From positions 1-64,000 of the forward strand of contig NZ_JAGXBY010000007.1 in assembly GCF_018310345.1 (NCBI RefSeq): 64,000 nt of DNA. Reading direction: 5' to 3'. The position numbers and the translations under genes are program-made. Positions 63,594 through 64,000 of this stretch are shown here, piece by piece; within the stretch, counting starts at the first letter, position 1; every line of letters starts with the position of its first letter. This DNA is from Ornithinibacillus massiliensis. Lineage in GTDB: Bacteria > Bacillota > Bacilli > Bacillales > Amphibacillaceae. The notes below the pieces were generated by a model. That model had not been told where the DNA came from, did no database searches, and saw only the letters and a program-made list of their open reading frames with translations.

Positions 63594-64000
63594 TTAGTAC
63601 TGGCCTGCATTTAATTGTTGGAACAGTTTTTCTTGTTCACGAAGTATCGCGTGTGCTTCCGTTAGCGTAACACATTCAAACGTAATCGAGTCCTTAGGTC
63701 TAAGCTGTGCTACCTTAGGAAAATCTGCCTTGATGACTCCGGCAATTTTCGTGTAGCCGCCTACACTTTGCCTACCTACTTGGAAAAGGATGGGTTGGCG
63801 ATTTTGTGGAACTTGTATGGCTCCTTGGAATAATCCTTCTGAAACAATATCAGCACCGTTCCTGTGCTCGATAGCTGGTCCTTCCAAACGACAGGCCATC
63901 CGATCTGAAGCTATTGATACTGTATATTCAGAGGAGAGAAACGTATTGATCCCCCTCATAGTAAATGCATCATCTTGAGGGCCAAGTACAACGCGAATCT
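63594..64000 (-). CDS. pxpC: 5-oxoprolinase subunit C, C-terminal part (truncated by window end)
   Basis: Only the last about 135 codons are in the window; the frame stays open to position 64000. The visible IRVVLGPQDDAFT and TFLSSEYTVSIASDRMACRLEGP, and later VGRQSVGGYTKIAGVI, are signatures of the PxpC/KipA carboxylase-like family. An internal ATG at 63959 is not the true start. It is co-transcribed with pxpA. Confidence 0.92.
   Translation of the reverse strand, partial: IRVVLGPQDDAFTMRGINTFLSSEYTVSIASDRMACRLEGPAIEHRNGADIVSEGLFQGAIQVPQNRQPILFQVGRQSVGGYTKIAGVIKADFPKVAQLRPKDSITFECVTLTEAHAILREQEKLFQQLNAGQY

Overview
The window reads as chromosome of a low-GC, spore-former-type Bacillaceae bacterium (Bacillus/Oceanobacillus/Virgibacillus-like). 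This is inferred from AT-rich intergenic DNA, strong AGGAGG ribosome-binding sites, many TTG/GTG starts, tRNA genes partly lacking an encoded CCA, T-box and lysine riboswitches, a stand-alone bacterial NO synthase, a cytochrome bd with a CydS-type micro-subunit, and a SinR-like regulator in an exopolysaccharide operon. No phage, CRISPR array or intact insertion sequence was seen. Many annotated starts were moved downstream to the codon that best fits a visible Shine-Dalgarno sequence.

1-11.3 kb: the end of a tRNA cluster (Gly, Ile, Arg), a 49-codon membrane micro-gene, a PadR-regulated ABC exporter with two near-identical operators, a lipoprotein, and a decayed Ca2+/H+ antiporter. Next, on the minus strand, comes a complete aromatic amino-acid operon, aroF-aroC-hisC-tyrA-aroA. 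It is driven by a consensus promoter and two tandem T-box leaders that both appear to read a Tyr (UAC) codon.

11.3-37 kb: mostly single genes and pairs. They include an HD hydrolase, a large LPXTG-type 5'-nucleotidase with ten 15-residue repeats, a DUF1646 transporter, a NERD protein, divergent TetR/MFS genes, MarR-MATE, DUF779-aldehyde dehydrogenase, a LysM-NlpC/P60 cell-wall hydrolase, a DUF4230 protein, an SRPBCC protein, and a secreted phosphodiester glycosidase/metallophosphoesterase. A ten-copy tandem repeat with a strict 52-bp period lies at 26.15-26.66 kb. A related five-copy array in the opposite orientation lies at 45.0-45.26 kb.

37-49.2 kb: NO synthase, then cytochrome bd oxidase (small TM protein, cydA, cydB, cydS). 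A lysine riboswitch with a terminator precedes a YfcC-family transporter, followed by an M20 amidohydrolase and a phnDCEE-type ABC importer.

49.2-60.5 kb: an exopolysaccharide operon of about 11 genes. Its promoter region carries two SinR-type inverted repeats and a long structured, relatively GC-rich leader. The gene order is priming sugar transferase, GT4, deacetylase, polymerase, Wzz, BY-kinase, two FemAB-like paralogues, flippase, galE and a sinR-like gene. The last gene and the operator-like sites suggest feedback control. A truncated metallophosphoesterase and an interspersed repeat element follow.

60.9-64 kb: a C39-like peptidase with a peptidoglycan-binding domain, a small PepSY-like protein, and the start of a 5-oxoprolinase operon (pxpA and part of pxpC).
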